DNA of 60,000 nt from Nymphaea colorata (Eukaryota > Streptophyta > Magnoliopsida > Nymphaeales > Nymphaeaceae): the NCBI RefSeq assembly GCF_008831285.2, contig NC_045142.1, positions 7,294,713-7,354,712 of the forward strand. The letters are read 5' to 3'. Positions 1-10,676 of the stretch are shown here, piece after piece; position 1 is the first letter of the stretch; every line of letters starts with the position of its first letter. The position numbers and the translations under genes were made by a program. A model generated the notes under the pieces. The model was given only the letters and a program-made list of their open reading frames with translations. It was not told the DNA's origin and searched no databases.

Positions 1-33
1 CAAATTTAGTCAATTATTGCAAATCTAAAAAGA

Positions 34-78
<45 letters not shown>
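34..78. repeat. (AT)n followed by (GA)n microsatellite
   Basis: An uninterrupted AT dinucleotide run passes directly into a GA run. The same (TA)n+(GA)n layout recurs elsewhere in the window, for example near 19258 and 37399. The rest of 1-459 is AT-rich and holds a second (TA)n run at about 319-343; I see no gene in it. Confidence 0.95.
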
Positions 79-79
<1 letters not shown>

Positions 80-459
80 TGATAACTCTGGTTATTTATA
101 GTTACCCAATTATCTAAACAGGGTCACCATCTAAAGTAAATGATATTTGAAGAAAAAAACAAGGAGAAAATATTGTGAATTAATATTAGATGACGAAAAT
201 GTTCATCAGTTTTTTTCATTATTTTTCTTTTAACCATTGTTTTTCTCCTAACCATTCATTAAATTAGATTGAGTGACCCCTGTTAGAAGGTTGAGTAACT
301 CTAAAAAACTATAATCACTATATATATATATATATATATATATGATCAGCTAGCAGACATCTATTACTGGATTGATCTTTTTTAGTTTTATAATGCCAAA
401 AACTGTCGCAAATAGTGTATGTGACATTCATTGTTGGATTGATTTTTTGAATTTTGATC

Positions 460-1135
460 CTTTTTATATACACTCGTCACTCTCTCTAGTAGTTGAAAGA
501 GCCTCCTTTGCTGAAGCCGTCCATTTGAACAGCGAAATAAATCATCCCTCAATAGTAAGTATTTCCCTACTTCTTTTAATGACGAAGGGGGAGACCGACA
601 GTTTCTAAGTGAAAGCGAAGGGGGTTCATACCCCATCATAGCAAAGTGAAAGCCAAGGGTTCTTATTTCTTAAGGTCGTCGTCTGAACCACCTTTCTTTT
701 ATTTATGAAGCCAAGTAATCTATTCGGAATTGTCTTTCATCCCAATGCGTAACTTGTATCCATGAGCTTTATATTAGCATAGATTTCCAACAAGAAAACC
801 AATAATCTCTTTTAGAACCTTCTACCTACTTAAGGGGTAAAGAGAGGCGCTTTCACCTCAAGCAAGGAATAGAACTACAATGGAAAGCGGAACTGCTTCT
901 ACATAGCCCACCTAACTTTCGGAACCCCGAACCGCAGATCCTTGAATCCCTTGACATGCTATGCTAGAGTAGTTGAACTGCTCTCAACCCTCAGTCGTGC
1001 AGCAGCAACTGCCTTGTGCACACTTACCAAGATAGAAATAGCCTGTCAACCAACCGTCAAGTAAGAAGAGAGTTCCACAGTTTCAATGCTCTCAAAGCAC
1101 TCGCAAAGCAAAAAAGAAGTCATCAACAAAGTAAA
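460..1135. other. Probable mitochondrial-derived insertion (NUMT)
   Basis: From about 460 to 1135 the sequence changes character. It is more balanced in base composition, lacks the (TA)n runs on either side, and has the texture of plant mitochondrial intergenic DNA, such as 'aaagcggaactgcttctac' near 883. No mitochondrial gene could be named and no long ORF is maintained; the short ORFs at 372-608 and 388-639 look fortuitous. A (TA)n tract follows at about 1146. The origin is inferred from composition and style only. It could also be a fragment of an unrecognised transposon. Confidence 0.4.
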
Positions 1136-1141
1136 TGTGGG

Positions 1142-1145
<4 letters not shown>

Positions 1146-1181
<36 letters not shown>

Positions 1182-1183
1182 TA
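1146..1183. repeat. (TA)n microsatellite
   Basis: A run of TA dinucleotides with one C interruption, lying directly beyond the mitochondrial-like stretch. Confidence 0.9.
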
Positions 1184-1425
1184 TAAACAAAAAGAGATGG
1201 AACTTTTTATTATCTAATATTAGTTCTTATACTTTTCTCAATGTTTTTTCTTTCTACTACCTATCATAATGAATCATGACCCACATCAACAGTGAGATGA
1301 CACCATCCACTCACTCTGAGTTGGGTTTACATATTTTTCACATTGTTTTTCTTTCAACTACCCATCATAATGGATAAAACGACCTGAGTGAACTCGATAA
1401 ATTTAGATAGCGTAGCGAGAGTCAC

Positions 1426-1543
<118 letters not shown>

Positions 1544-1659
1544 TTGTGGATTTCTTTGTCTGGGTTTCAATAAAGAAATCCACACACACGGCCTCATTGG
1601 ATGGAGATTAGCAGCTCCTATTTTATACGTATATATACCCAATTTTGTTGAACACCTTA

Positions 1660-1790
1660 GAGGCCATTTGGCAAAAGCAACTTGTTGTTATTGTCTTATG
1701 AATATGCCCCAACAAAAATGGGGCATATCTATGAAACACGGTGGTCTATGAATCCACCATATTTTTTGAGACAGATAGTCAAACAGCCTC
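1660..1790. mobile_element. Tourist/PIF-Harbinger-like MITE
   Basis: The 131-bp segment begins GAGGCCATTTGGC and ends with the inverted counterpart GTCAAACAGCCTC. It is flanked on both sides by TTA (1657-1659 and 1791-1793), the 3-bp target site preference of PIF/Harbinger elements. It has no coding capacity. The interior holds a small hairpin around 'tgccccaac...tggggca'. The superfamily call rests on the TTA duplication and the GGCC-TTTGG type end. Confidence 0.6.
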
Positions 1791-2087
1791 TTAAGGACCA
1801 ATGTTACAAATCTCAGTTCGTATATGGACTCGACCAGATATGAAATAGATTTAGGGGTCAGCAGATATTCGAATAAAATAACATTTAAAAGGTAGTTTTT
1901 AATTTGCCTAGGGAAATCATCAAGGCCATTCCTTTTCACCATCGTTGGTCTGGGAATGTGTATTATATGTGCATCAGAAGTGTACTTACATTCGAACCGC
2001 TGGTTCATAAATTCTTAGGCTTTTACATATTAAAAAAAAAAAAAAAAGCTGTGTTTCAACCATAATCTTAGATTTTTATATAAAAAT

Positions 2088-2215
2088 GAAGATGTGTTTC
2101 GGTGACTGTTGAAATTGGGTTTTGCGAAAAAAATTACTGTTGTTACAAAATATCATTTTCATAAGGGACTGACCCCCCCTTCTCTCCCAAGATTACTCAC
2201 AGAAAATGTCATTTT
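2088..2215. repeat. Dispersed repeat, copy A
   Basis: This segment ('gtgtttcggtgactgttgaa...') aligns by eye with 15661-15785 in NPF intron 1 ('gtgttttggtaactattgga...'), including a shared 'gaaaaaattag/act' block and a following 'caaaat-ttgttttca' block. It is non-coding and its repeat family was not identified. Confidence 0.5.
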
Positions 2216-2219
2216 TATT

Positions 2220-2666
2220 TGGTGATGTCAACTGATCAAATTTGAATTGGATATTCTGGTGCCAAATCTGTTTTTTCGATTGTTTACATATTCTGATTTG
2301 AACTGAGATTCAAATACAATTTATGATAAGTCATATTATTATTTGAATTCCACATCCAAGTTCACATTCTAAATCCATTACAAATCTCATTTTTAGATGG
2401 ACATCTGAATATTTTTGCCCCAATCCAGCTGACTTTGAAAATGTAAGGGCATTCTATACGGTATATATATTTCTTTAAAACTATATCAGATCAGAATCTG
2501 AGTTGAAATGATATATTTATTCTGAATCCAATTCCTATCAGATGTCATCTCTAAAATCCAAACCCAATCTGATTTCTTAATCAAATATTAATTTTTTTCC
2601 ATATCTGACTATTACTTGATGGTTTGATTAGATATCTAATCGAAATCAGATATATCGACATCCCTA
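2220..2666. mobile_element. Non-autonomous TIR element with 8-bp target duplication
   Basis: The left end 'tggtgatgtcaactgatcaa' is an imperfect inverted match to the right end 'atatatcgacatcccta'. The flanks tttttatt (2212-2219) and tttttata (2667-2674) agree at 7 of 8 positions, consistent with the 8-bp duplication of hAT-type elements. The interior is rich in degenerate 'aatcagat/atctgat' words and has no ORF. It shares the word 'aaaatgtaagggc' with the element at 2873-3160, so the two are probably one family. Confidence 0.5.
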
Positions 2667-2872
2667 TTTTTATATTGTCACCAAAAGCATAGAAACCCCA
2701 CTTTAGAAACTGGTTTAAGCTGAGGTTGTCACTAAAACCTAGCTTTCACCAAACATCTTTTTTTTAGAGGTGACATCCAAGTTTTGACAAAGCCAGTACC
2801 ATTGCGTCAGACAATTCAAGTTACTGTTTAAGCTTGTGGTAGGTGATTGATGGTGACATCTACACACACAAT

Positions 2873-3160
2873 TAGGGATATCAATACATCAGATTCGAAT
2901 TTGATATACTGTTAACCATATCTATTTTTCCCAATACACACATGCAAGGATTAAAATTTGGATTCCAATAAAAACAAAAAAAAAATCATATTTAAATCCA
3001 AACTCTAATTTCACAATTTGAATCTGTTTTTTTTTTTTCATTTACATATGAATCCTAATTTTGAACCAAATCTGGCTTATTTTCAAAATGTAAGGGCGTT
3101 GGACAAAAGATATTTGTTTAATTAATTATCCAATTTATATCTGATCCATTAATATCCCTA
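2873..3160. mobile_element. Non-autonomous TIR element, same family
   Basis: The left end 'tagggatatcaatacatc' and the inverse of the right end, 'tagggatattaatggatc', agree at 15 of 18 bases. The interior again has 'aaaatgtaagggc'. No convincing target site duplication flanks it. It is non-coding. Confidence 0.5.
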
Positions 3161-3647
3161 GTAATGTTAGAGACCTTACATCGTAGGCTCATAGCAAAAT
3201 AATTCGGAAAACCTCACTCTCACCAGCCCATTACTGCATGTTTGCTTCATTTTTCAAAAAAATTGGGATAATCTCAATTGCCCATGCATGATAAAGAGTA
3301 CTTGTTTCTCGCACTACCTATTCGGAAGCAAGCTCAAAAGCACCCTATTGTCCCATAGATTTCCTGAGAAGGTAATCGTTCTCATCAATATCAAAATATA
3401 CATATGTCAATTCGACCAACTAGCTTCTCTTCGAGAATAATTTTTTTACGGTGATTTTTTTTTTAAGGAAAAGGAACGGGAATGGTGGTCCATATGGGCA
3501 TACTATAGTTGGGCAGATTGATACAGAATAAAAGCAAGATCATGAGTTCAATTCAGTAGTGAAGCCACATGGTCATTAGTGTGAATAGTTGTCCACACCA
3601 GTTTCTTAAAATTTTTTATTTTTAAATAGACATCTTTAAACATTTAT

Positions 3648-3712
<65 letters not shown>

Positions 3713-6117
3713 GATATGAGTATTTTTAAATGAGTGTCCCTCAAGCTAATTTTTCTAACTCCACTACTGGTTCAATTTTCCTTGGCGCTGTGCCATTTTG
3801 CCAATAGGATGTGATCATAGAAGTGATTAATTTACTATGGACATGATCATAGAAGTGATTAATTTACTATGGACAGTACCTACAAATAGGGAAACTTCTA
3901 ATTACCTCAACCATTTAGTTTCGACAGGCACATGCGCTTGACACTGGTAAAGTGTTGACAACTACTCAACTATAAACCAATGTTTTCTACGGAGAAGCTT
4001 GTTTCTCCAGGACTATTTATCCGAACAAAAAATTGATTTTCTTTTATAATTTCGCGTGAAAATTATAATCCGTGATGTAGGTGGAGCATGACAAGGACAA
4101 ATGTGGGCATGTGTGGGCAATTGCCCACACAATCCAATAAAATTTCTACATTACCATATTTATTTGACACCATATTTTTGCATATTCATATGCAAAATGC
4201 TCTTCAAATATGTGTAAGGACCTACTTTAGTAGATGGAAGTGCTCATGGATTCAAATCATCGTCAGCGCACCAAACTCGAACCTGGATATGTGCATCATA
4301 CTGGTGCACAAATTTTCATATGTCAATATGATTAATGACTAAACTAGTCATAGTTCATATTAAAAAGGAAAACTTTTTACACAATTGAAAATGAGAAAAT
4401 GTGAAAAAGACTATCGAAAACATTTCTTTTAATAAATTATTAAAATGTTCTTCCCTTTTTTGCTATGCACCACCTAACTGTCCCAATATATCAAAAAGAA
4501 AAAACTCACAGTTTTCTAAAGAAAGATTTATATGTTTATTGATGAGGCCCTCTTTTGTCTTTCTCGTCCAAAGTGAGCATCGCAATTTTTGTCTTGTTTC
4601 ACAACTACCAAAACAGGGACCGCCTCTACTACTTTTCTCCATATCCAGTTAAATATCATATATGGAACTAAGTTTTTTTTTTTTTTTTTCTTTTAGTAAA
4701 TCGAGTGTCGATGCAGCCTTTATAGATTGCTTTAAAAGATAACTTTGTGAAAACAAAATCACTTTGTCAAAACAACTTAACGGCAATACTAAGTCTATTG
4801 TTCATTGTCTCGACAACAAGCTTCGATGCAGCTCTGTACTCTACATGCAGATGAAAGGCAAGCGCCCTTGGCCATCTTTTGGGCAGCTTTCATGCTCACC
4901 TAAGGTAACTTAGAGGATGCATATATGGCTGCAAAATTTTATTAAATATTATCCCTAAGTTTGATGTAGGTACCTTGTTGGAATATTATCCCTAGCTCCT
5001 TTAAGGGGAAGTTGGAAGCAAAAGCATTTTTTACTCTCTAATATGGTTAAAAGCACTTGCACTAAGCTTGTGTTTGATTCCCCAGGGAACTCAGATTCGA
5101 GGAGATCTGAAATCCACGATAGATGATTTCAGCATCCACCCCCAATGTAGATCTCAAATCCACTGTACTGTGTAAAAGAAAGTGGACTTGCGATCCGATT
5201 GAGAGGGGATTCGATCTTCAAAGCCATAGCTGCGATGCTGTTATCAAACGCGACCTTAAGAAACTAATCGAACTGTAGTGTTTGTAAAGGGTCTTCACTG
5301 GTGAATGATGTGATGTAAGCTTGGACTTTCACTAGTGATTGATGTGTTATGTACGGTCGATAATTGCGATATTTTTTGTAGTGTTTTATCGCCAATTACA
5401 ATTCCGACTTTTTCTTCTTAATCATTTTATTGAATTTTCCCGTGTAAGCATTATGACAGCGACGGATAAAAAATAAATAATTACTTTCAGGTAATAAAGG
5501 GAGTAAACTGAATAGAAAGATATAAAAAATTATGGACTCAGTTTAGTTAATGGTTCCCAAGGTGCTACATGTCAAAGTACTAATCGTAAGTGTCTTTTTT
5601 AATAGATTCTGTCAAGTTAATTGAAAGGCTACCAACCAATTTGCAGAATTTATGCATATAAATATTGGAAAAAAAACATCTTTGTATGGATCGGCCTTCA
5701 TTAAGATCTATAGTTTTAAATTGAATGGTATGAAACTCAAAGCACCAAAAGCAGAGTTTGTATTTTAAGAGGATAGGAGAGAGAAGGGATTCGACTCACA
5801 ACAGAATGAAATACTTCTCCTACTTATTTGAAATTAATCCGTAAGGAAAAATATTGTTTTAACAATTACTATGTATATGAGGCCTATTTGCATTTGGATC
5901 CCAAACCAACCCCTACTAAATGGACTGAGTTGCGTCTTTGTCACCAATCGTAGGGAGGATGTAGCTCTTTAAACATCCACCTAACAGAAAATACCATCAT
6001 GTTACACACACACAATAATATTCATTCAACCAATGGTTAGTGATTCTTAATTTGTAAAAGATTTTCTATTCTCTTTTGAATCAACTTATGATGAGTCCAA
6101 ATGCTCGATCAGAAAGT
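3161..6117. other. Gene-poor AT-rich spacer
   Basis: No gene is supported here. The stretch contains a (TA)n run at 3653-3707, a perfect 32-bp tandem duplication starting near 3812 and 3844 ('tgatcatagaagtgatta'), and a perfect 20-bp palindrome GTGTGGGCAATTGCCCACAC at 4111-4130. The ORFs at 4088-4342 and 4401-4652 show no recognisable domain. A tRNA-like box at about 3540-3560 might mark a SINE, but the evidence is weak. Confidence 0.6.
3653..3707. repeat. (TA)n microsatellite
   Basis: An uninterrupted TA run of about 27 units in intergenic DNA. Confidence 0.95.
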
Positions 6118-6199
6118 TATTAGGAGTGTCCCTTAGTGAGAAATTTGTGGCTGAAATTTATTAGGAGTGTCCCTTGGTGAGAAATTTGTGGCTTCGCCC
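6118..6199. repeat. Tandem duplication, 41-bp period
   Basis: Two nearly identical copies begin at 'taggagtgtcccttagtgag' (6121) and 'taggagtgtcccttggtgag' (6162). The minus ORF at 6120-6344 is made by this repeat and is not regarded as a gene. Confidence 0.85.
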
Positions 6200-9100
6200 C
6201 TATTGACATGTGTGTTGATGAATAATTAAATAAGATAGGGTAAATGGCCGTCATAGTGGACCGTTTTTTTTTTTTTGCATCATTGTTGTTTATATAAAGA
6301 CTTGTACGCAAAAGTTGTGATGTGTGGAAAAGAATGGACGTCAACTCCCTTCTTTATTGCTAGTGTGAGCAGTTTTGTTTCTTGTGCTTAAGTATTTATG
6401 TGCAGGAAACAGACAAGGGGCATTGTGCATTCACGTGTTAGTCTTCTCTTTTATATTGTTTATCTGCTGTCATTATTTGCACAAATGAGAAAAGGAACAG
6501 GGATCGAGTGGGACTTCTTCATTCACAAGACCTAATTTAGGTTGCCAATATATTGGATGTAGCACTAAAAAGGTTAAGAAATGCTTCAAATCAAATTTAG
6601 GCCAATTACAGACCTACCAAGTGCAACAAGTTTTATTGCTATGGTGGACACAAACATAGACTGAACAAACATGGACTGACCCGAGTGGGATCAAAGAAAC
6701 TAGCGGACTGATCACTAAATAGATAAGAGTAGGTGCAAATTTGGACATGGCTGTGTCCCAGATCTTCCACATGAAGACTTAGGCAGCAAACTTCCAACCT
6801 TGAGATCTTCAAGCGTATATAATATATACAATATACATATACAGATGGGGTGACGTGACGTTGCATACAAATGAAGACTTAAGCAGCCCGGCGAGCAAGG
6901 GTAGAGCCAAGGTAGGCCCCCGCCTCAAATTTTTTAATATATATATATTTTAAAAAAATTCACTTGTTGTATATAAAAATTTTCAAAAATGATATTTCGG
7001 TCCTAATCAAAATTTAGAAACCGAATAAATTTTTGTCCAAATATTCTACATAAATTTCTAGACTAAACCGAGATAGTTGACTTTCCAAAAACTCTAACAA
7101 TAAAGGGAGATATCTATGCTTCATTTTTTTAAGAATGGGAGAAGAGATCAAACTGATTATTGATCCAAACTGGAGTTTGAAACTCATGTAATTAACTTAA
7201 CCTCTTCAGGTTATTTGATTTGACTAATCCAAGAAGGGATAGATCTTCTATAAATCTCATTCAATTAGATGTAGTACTAGATTAAGAAAGATGTAATGCC
7301 CAAAAAAAAAGTTGACTTCTGAGATGTATTGGGCAGGAAACTCTCAAGTATGGTTGTAAGGGAAGGACTTGACTTCAGCTTGTGTAATTTTTTTTTTTAG
7401 AAAAATCATTTTTCTCACTCTTTTAGATATTTTGAAAAATGATGGTCCCCATGTTAAATTCTTTGGCTCCCTCCCCGCCCATGGATAGGGGGTTTCAATC
7501 AATAAGTGTGGCTTAAAAATAAATTAACTTCAGTATTGGCACATGGATCATTTATATTCTAAAATTTAGTTTTAGCACATGTGACATGATAAACCTTTTT
7601 CACCATATTGTCCCGTATTTTTTTCAAAAATCCATTCCTTTTTGTACCTAAATTATAGCATTCAATTAAATTATCCCCACGATGTGACACATAACATTTA
7701 GACTTGAAGGATAATGTGTGTTCTTTAATATAAGGTATTTAAAGGGTTATAATATGAGCAAGAAAACTTTGTAACTGTCTCATGAAACTGTCTCAACTTT
7801 GTGTTTTATGAATCTGACCCAACTTTAGGACTGATTCATGCAACAATCATACAATGTTCTTGTGGCTAGACAACCCTTAAGTAGTGAACGTTTCCATAAT
7901 CAGCAACTGTCACATTTTTGCTCTTTTTGGAGGAATAAGTGCGGTTGGTCAGCTCCCTAAGTAAAGCTAAGCAACATCCAATGGAAACCTCCAAGTCGAA
8001 TGATTGCCTTAATTCTAACTACAATGTCTTGATCATCAAAAGGACGCCATGTAATAGTTAGGTATGTAGATCAGATACATCCAATTGTTTGATCTGATCT
8101 TGGATTTGTTTTCTCAACTTATAAAAAAATGGATCCCATTATTAATCAAATTTAGACTTAGGAGCTAGTTTCTTAACTAATCTAAATCTAAGATCAGATT
8201 CCGTGCTATCATAGTTGGCTGACCCAACGAGTTGGTTCGGGAATCGCCTGAGTCAATCAGATTGTTATAAAATTTGGCCACGAGCCAAGGTTGGCCTGGC
8301 TCACCTCTGACTCGCCCATGACTTGGCCTGACTCAGTCTAACTCGCCCCTAACTCGGCCCGACTCGACCTAGACTGGACTGATTCAAGTTATTTTAAAAC
8401 TCAACCGAGTCGACAAGTCAACTCACAACCTAGTCATCAATGATCCGAGTTCGAGTCACAAGTTTGTTTGATTCAGGTTATAAAACTCGACCGAGTCAAC
8501 GAGTCAACTCACAACCTAGTCATCAACTGATCCAAGTCGAGTCACAAGTTTGTCAACTATGGTGCAAATCAGATTTGGATTTGGTCTAAAGAAAATATTT
8601 GAATCCAATTACATGGAATCTTATTATCCATATTTGGTAAAAAAATGGATCCCTCCCAAATTTGAAAAGTTTACATACCAATTCTTTTTTATGAGAATGA
8701 GATTGACTTCATGTTGGGGAATGAATGACTGAAACATGCTCAAAATTAGAGTGCCTTAAGGCCTGGTCCTCTGACAATGTCAAAATGCATCAATACCAAA
8801 ATATAAATGGCTCTCTTAATTTTTCTTCTTGGGTGATTTTATATATAGCCATTCTTATCATTGTAATGGAATTTAAACGTGTCAAATGTGGTGACTTCTA
8901 TTGGTCAATTTTACTGGTATAAAGTATCTTTAGCAGCCCATATAATCGACTTGTGTGTTAATGAATGATTAAGTAAGATGGTGTAAGCTGGTGGGCAAGT
9001 AACCAATAAAGTATGTAAATTGTATGTTCAGATTTTATATTCAAACCAACCACCATCACATGTAGTCAAGTTGGCATTATGTTGATCATGCATTCAAAAT

Positions 9101-10060
9101 TATTGATCGCATTTTTTTATCATCCATGGGTCATTGTATTATCTCACGGTGACAAAGAGATTAAGACATGAATATTCATGACTCACTGTTTTATCTTATG
9201 GTAACAGAGAGATTATGAATATGGTGATAAAGAATGGACAGCCAAATTTTGGAATGTCTGTAGGATCTTATTGATTAGTATATTAAATGTTGGTCAATCT
9301 AACCTGTTGTGCACTACAACAATAAGTATCGTGTTGATCATATTTATACACAATATTCAGATCATGAGCACAATTGAAAAACCTTCATTGACATAAAAAC
9401 TAAATGCGTACATCAGTGGCATAGCCATGTATATATTATCAAGATGGAAAAAGTTAGTCAATATGATACGACTTTTCCAATGGACTTAACAAATTCCTCT
9501 ATCTATTGGTTTCCATGATCTTCTTTCTAGTCGTCGCATTTGATCCTGCTGATCAAGTGTAGTTTCATCTGTGCAACAACAATATCCTTCTTGGCTTTGT
9601 TGTGCTTGATATTTCAGCCAATTAACCCTTCGTTGTTTTCGGAACCTTAACCAATGAATCGTCCAAGTCCATCTACAGTTTGACTATATGCAACTAAATC
9701 TACCAATAGAAAGAAGGAAACATTTAGCATAAACAAATAGACATGCAACATGACTTGTTTAACATGTCATTTCCACGTAAGATAGAAAGAACTACAGATA
9801 GTTACAAGAGGACTTACGCATAGTCATGACTGCACAAATAGGGACCAACACGTATTACATAATATAGAAGCTTGCTATAGTAGCCTAGAAGTAGTCAAAT
9901 ATTGATTTAAGAAGTTCAAAAGGAATAATTTTTATTCATACCAGTTGGCAATGCATAGAGGTTCAAAAAGGATCTTGACGTTTTACTCTGTACATACTAA
10001 TGTTCTAATCATTAGACATAGTGATATTTATTGATTTTGTTCTGTAACAACTTACATAGT
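6200..10060. other. Gene-poor spacer with degenerate repeats
   Basis: No gene is supported. A degenerate copy of a plant repeat with the word 'agagcca' lies at about 6890-7060, matching 57390-57500 around 'aaaaatgatatttcg'. A cytosine-rich 'gactcg/cgagtc' block runs from 8220 to 8555 and contains an imperfect tandem duplication. The short ORFs here have no recognisable domains. Confidence 0.6.
8381..8553. repeat. Imperfect tandem duplication, ~89-bp unit
   Basis: Two units begin 'gattcaagtta' (8381) and 'gattcaggtta' (8470). They share 'gtcaactcacaacctagtca' and 'gagtcacaagtttgt'. The unit is part of a longer block rich in GACTCG/CGAGTC words (from about 8220), which resembles the interior of the hAT-like elements described elsewhere in the window. 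Confidence 0.75.
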
Positions 10061-10061
10061 A

Positions 10062-10218
10062 TCGGAGGTGGAGCCAGAAAAATCTGGCTAAGGGGCACTA
10101 TGTATAAAAATTTTAAAATTTTAAGGGGTACCAATATGTATATTATGAAAAATTGCTCAAAAATATCAATATAAAAAACACGAAGTTTCTTTAGGTCCAT
10201 GTGGGCAATTGCCCACAC
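10062..10218. repeat. GGAGCCAGA-type dispersed repeat with terminal palindrome
   Basis: It starts 'ggaggtggagccagaaaaat' and continues with 'aaggggcac' and an AT-rich body, ending in the palindrome TGTGGGCAATTGCCCACA (10200-10217). Related starts occur near 22187 ('gcggcggagccagaaaaat'), 19755 and 58936. The palindrome is shared with 4111-4130. The superfamily was not assigned. Confidence 0.5.
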
Positions 10219-10676
10219 GCAGACTGTGAGTCATCACTACAGTAGAAACTCTGTGTGCAAGCAATGCTTCATTTTCAAATGATAATGGAGCCTAACGGAC
10301 AGTGATACATGAGCTGCAGGCTAGACCTAATGTCAAGATCATAAAGAATCTGTTGAATGGTTTCAATTATTTAGAAATGGCCCAAACTCTGCCTCACTTC
10401 ATCTTAGTGGCACAAATTCAAACTTATTGCTTCATTCATGCCCAAAAAACCAATCCTGCCGTCAAACATTTCTAGCATTGTTTTCCAAGTGATGTCTGAA
10501 AGGAATTCTAACTTAGTAGGAACCATTTATATTGTTGAATACTGTATATAAGCTGCAAAGAAAAACCAAACTAAAAACTGGGACAAACAAAAGTAAACTC
10601 TATTATTGAATACATCAACTTTCCCCATCTTCATTCCTCTTGTTCTACAAGGATTCAGGAAATTAAAGCGGGTTGA
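10219..10676 (-). other. 3' flank of the NPF gene
   Basis: This stretch lies just beyond the NPF stop codon in the sense of that gene and probably contains its 3'UTR. On the minus strand an AATAAT-like word near 10600 could act as a near-upstream polyadenylation element. No other gene is seen. Confidence 0.35.

Noticed and set aside
3530-3565. Possible SINE (tRNA-like A and B boxes); also near 13480-13530 and 28178
   Set aside because: The boxes are imperfect, no 3' tail or target duplication was seen, and such words occur by chance.
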